DNA of 6,600 bases, from the NCBI GenBank assembly GCA_947458345.1, contig CANHBU010000103.1:1-6600 (forward strand), in the 5' to 3' direction. Below are positions 5,811 through 6,600 of this stretch, piece after piece. Below the pieces are notes generated by a model that worked only from the letters and a program-made list of their open reading frames with translations, was not told the DNA's origin and did not search any database. The translations under genes and the position numbers were made by a program. This DNA comes from Comamonadaceae bacterium (lineage in GTDB: Bacteria > Pseudomonadota > Gammaproteobacteria > Burkholderiales > Burkholderiaceae_C). Position 1 is the first letter of the stretch. Each line of letters starts with the position of its first letter.

Positions 5811-5816
5811 AGGAGG
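5811..5816 (+). promoter_or_regulatory. Strong ribosome binding site of ahpF
   Basis: AGGAGG is a full match to the anti-Shine-Dalgarno core and lies five bases before the ATG at 5822. It fixes the ahpF start and indicates that ahpF is translated independently rather than by coupling to ahpC. Confidence 0.85.
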
Positions 5817-5821
5817 ATCCC

Positions 5822-6600
5822 ATGCTCGACGACAGTCTCAAATCGCAACTTCAGCAGTACCTTGGCCTGCTGCGCCACCCTATCGGCTTGACGGCTTCGC
5901 TCGATGACAGCGCCACCGCCGCCGACATGCGCGATTTGCTGCAGACCATTGCCAGCCTGTCGGACCAGGTCAGCCTGGATCTGAGGGGTCAGGATGCGCG
6001 CCGGCCTTCCTTCGTGGTGACGCGAGCAGGCCAAAGCAGCGGCGTGCGCTTTGCCGGTCTGCCCTTGGGACACGAATTCACCTCGCTGGTGCTGGCGCTG
6101 CTGTGGACCGGCGGCCACCCGCCCAAGGTCGAGCCGGAGGTGATCGAAAGCATCCGCGCCCTCGATGGCGATTTCAAGTTCGAGGTCTACATGTCCCTGT
6201 CCTGCCACAACTGCCCGGACTTGGTGCAGGCGCTCTCGCTGATGGCCATCGTCAATCCCCGGGTGCAGACCGTGGTGATTGAAGGCGGTGCCTTCCAGAA
6301 GGAGGTCCAGGCGCGTCAGATCATGGCCGTACCCATGGTCTTTCTCAACGGCCAGGTCTTTGGCTCGGGCCGCATGAGCGTGGAAGAAATCATCGCCAAG
6401 CTCGACACGGGTGCGGCCGCTCGCCAAGCGGCCAAGCTTGATGCCCAAGACCCCTATGACATGCTCATCGTGGGTGGCGGGCCGGCCGGTGCGGCCGCGG
6501 CCGTCTATGCGGCGCGCAAAGGCATACGCACTGGCATGGCCGCCGAGCGCATGGGCGGACAGCTCAACGACACCTTGGCGATCGAAAACTACCCCTCCGC
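5822..6600 (+). CDS. ahpF: Alkyl hydroperoxide reductase subunit F (AhpF), 3' end outside window
   Basis: The visible 259 residues are the N-terminal half of AhpF, the cytoplasmic FAD-containing NADH:peroxiredoxin reductase that re-reduces AhpC. Seen: an N-terminal tandem thioredoxin-fold domain (about 1-195) with [20 protein letters not shown] (76-95) and the redox pair CHNC at 128-131 (129 and 132 in E. coli AhpF). VPMVFLNG (170-177) is the cis-proline loop. A linker leads to the FAD domain with [16 protein letters not shown] (212-227), ARKGIRTG (231-238), and [15 protein letters not shown] (244-258). The full E. coli protein is about 520 residues, so the NADH domain and the second Cys pair (CxxC near 345 in E. 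coli) lie beyond the window. The first fold lacks cysteines, as is normal for AhpF. Start and ribosome binding site are clear. It is likely co-transcribed with ahpC, 105 bp upstream. Confidence 0.97.
   Translation, partial: MLDDSLKSQLQQYLGLLRHPIGLTASLDDSATAADMRDLLQTIASLSDQVSLDLRGQDARRPSFVVTRAGQSSGVRFAGLPLGHEFTSLVLALLWTGGHPPKVEPEVIESIRALDGDFKFEVYMSLSCHNCPDLVQALSLMAIVNPRVQTVVIEGGAFQKEVQARQIMAVPMVFLNGQVFGSGRMSVEEIIAKLDTGAAARQAAKLDAQDPYDMLIVGGGPAGAAAAVYAARKGIRTGMAAERMGGQLNDTLAIENYPS

Noticed and set aside
5087..6448. A 453-codon open frame on the minus strand opposite ahpC and ahpF
   Set aside because: It lies antisense to two unmistakable genes, is rich in Gly, His, Ala and Gln as GC-rich shadow frames are, and shows no family motif or ribosome binding site.

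Overview
The window is GC-rich and densely packed. Its content fits a betaproteobacterium of the order Burkholderiales, probably near Comamonadaceae. This rests on a TctC/Bug-type solute receptor inside a catabolic operon, a CrgA-like LysR regulator, and an E. coli-like AhpC/AhpF pair with beta/gammaproteobacterial sequence. The taxonomic call is inference from protein style, not from a marker gene.

Left block (1-2603, minus strand, read right to left): a compact three-gene operon. It starts with an amidohydrolase-family decarboxylase closely resembling 5-carboxyvanillate decarboxylase LigW. A Bug/TctC periplasmic receptor follows after 34 bp. Then, 2 bp after that gene's stop, comes the start of a PhzS/salicylate-hydroxylase-type FAD monooxygenase that runs off the left edge. 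A LysR regulator (2713-3624, plus strand) is divergent from the operon across a 109-bp AT-rich gap. That gap holds a 12-bp perfect palindrome inside the spacer of a plausible operon promoter. The simplest reading is capture, decarboxylation and hydroxylation of an aromatic carboxylate under LysR control. The actual substrate is not determined by the sequence.

Middle (3625-4943): an MFS exporter-like gene on the minus strand converges on the LysR gene. Three copies of a 17-bp tandem repeat lie across its 3' end and stop codon.

Right block (4944-6600, plus strand): ahpC, then ahpF (cut by the right edge), form the alkyl hydroperoxide reductase system. AhpC reduces peroxides and AhpF re-reduces AhpC with NADH. 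The gap upstream of ahpC contains two OxyR-architecture dyads and a possible promoter. The ahpC-ahpF gap contains overlapping hairpins followed by a strong ribosome binding site for ahpF.

I see no mobile element, tRNA, rRNA or CRISPR array, and no gene that demands a wholly new system. The most novel item is the specific combination of genes in the aromatic-acid operon.
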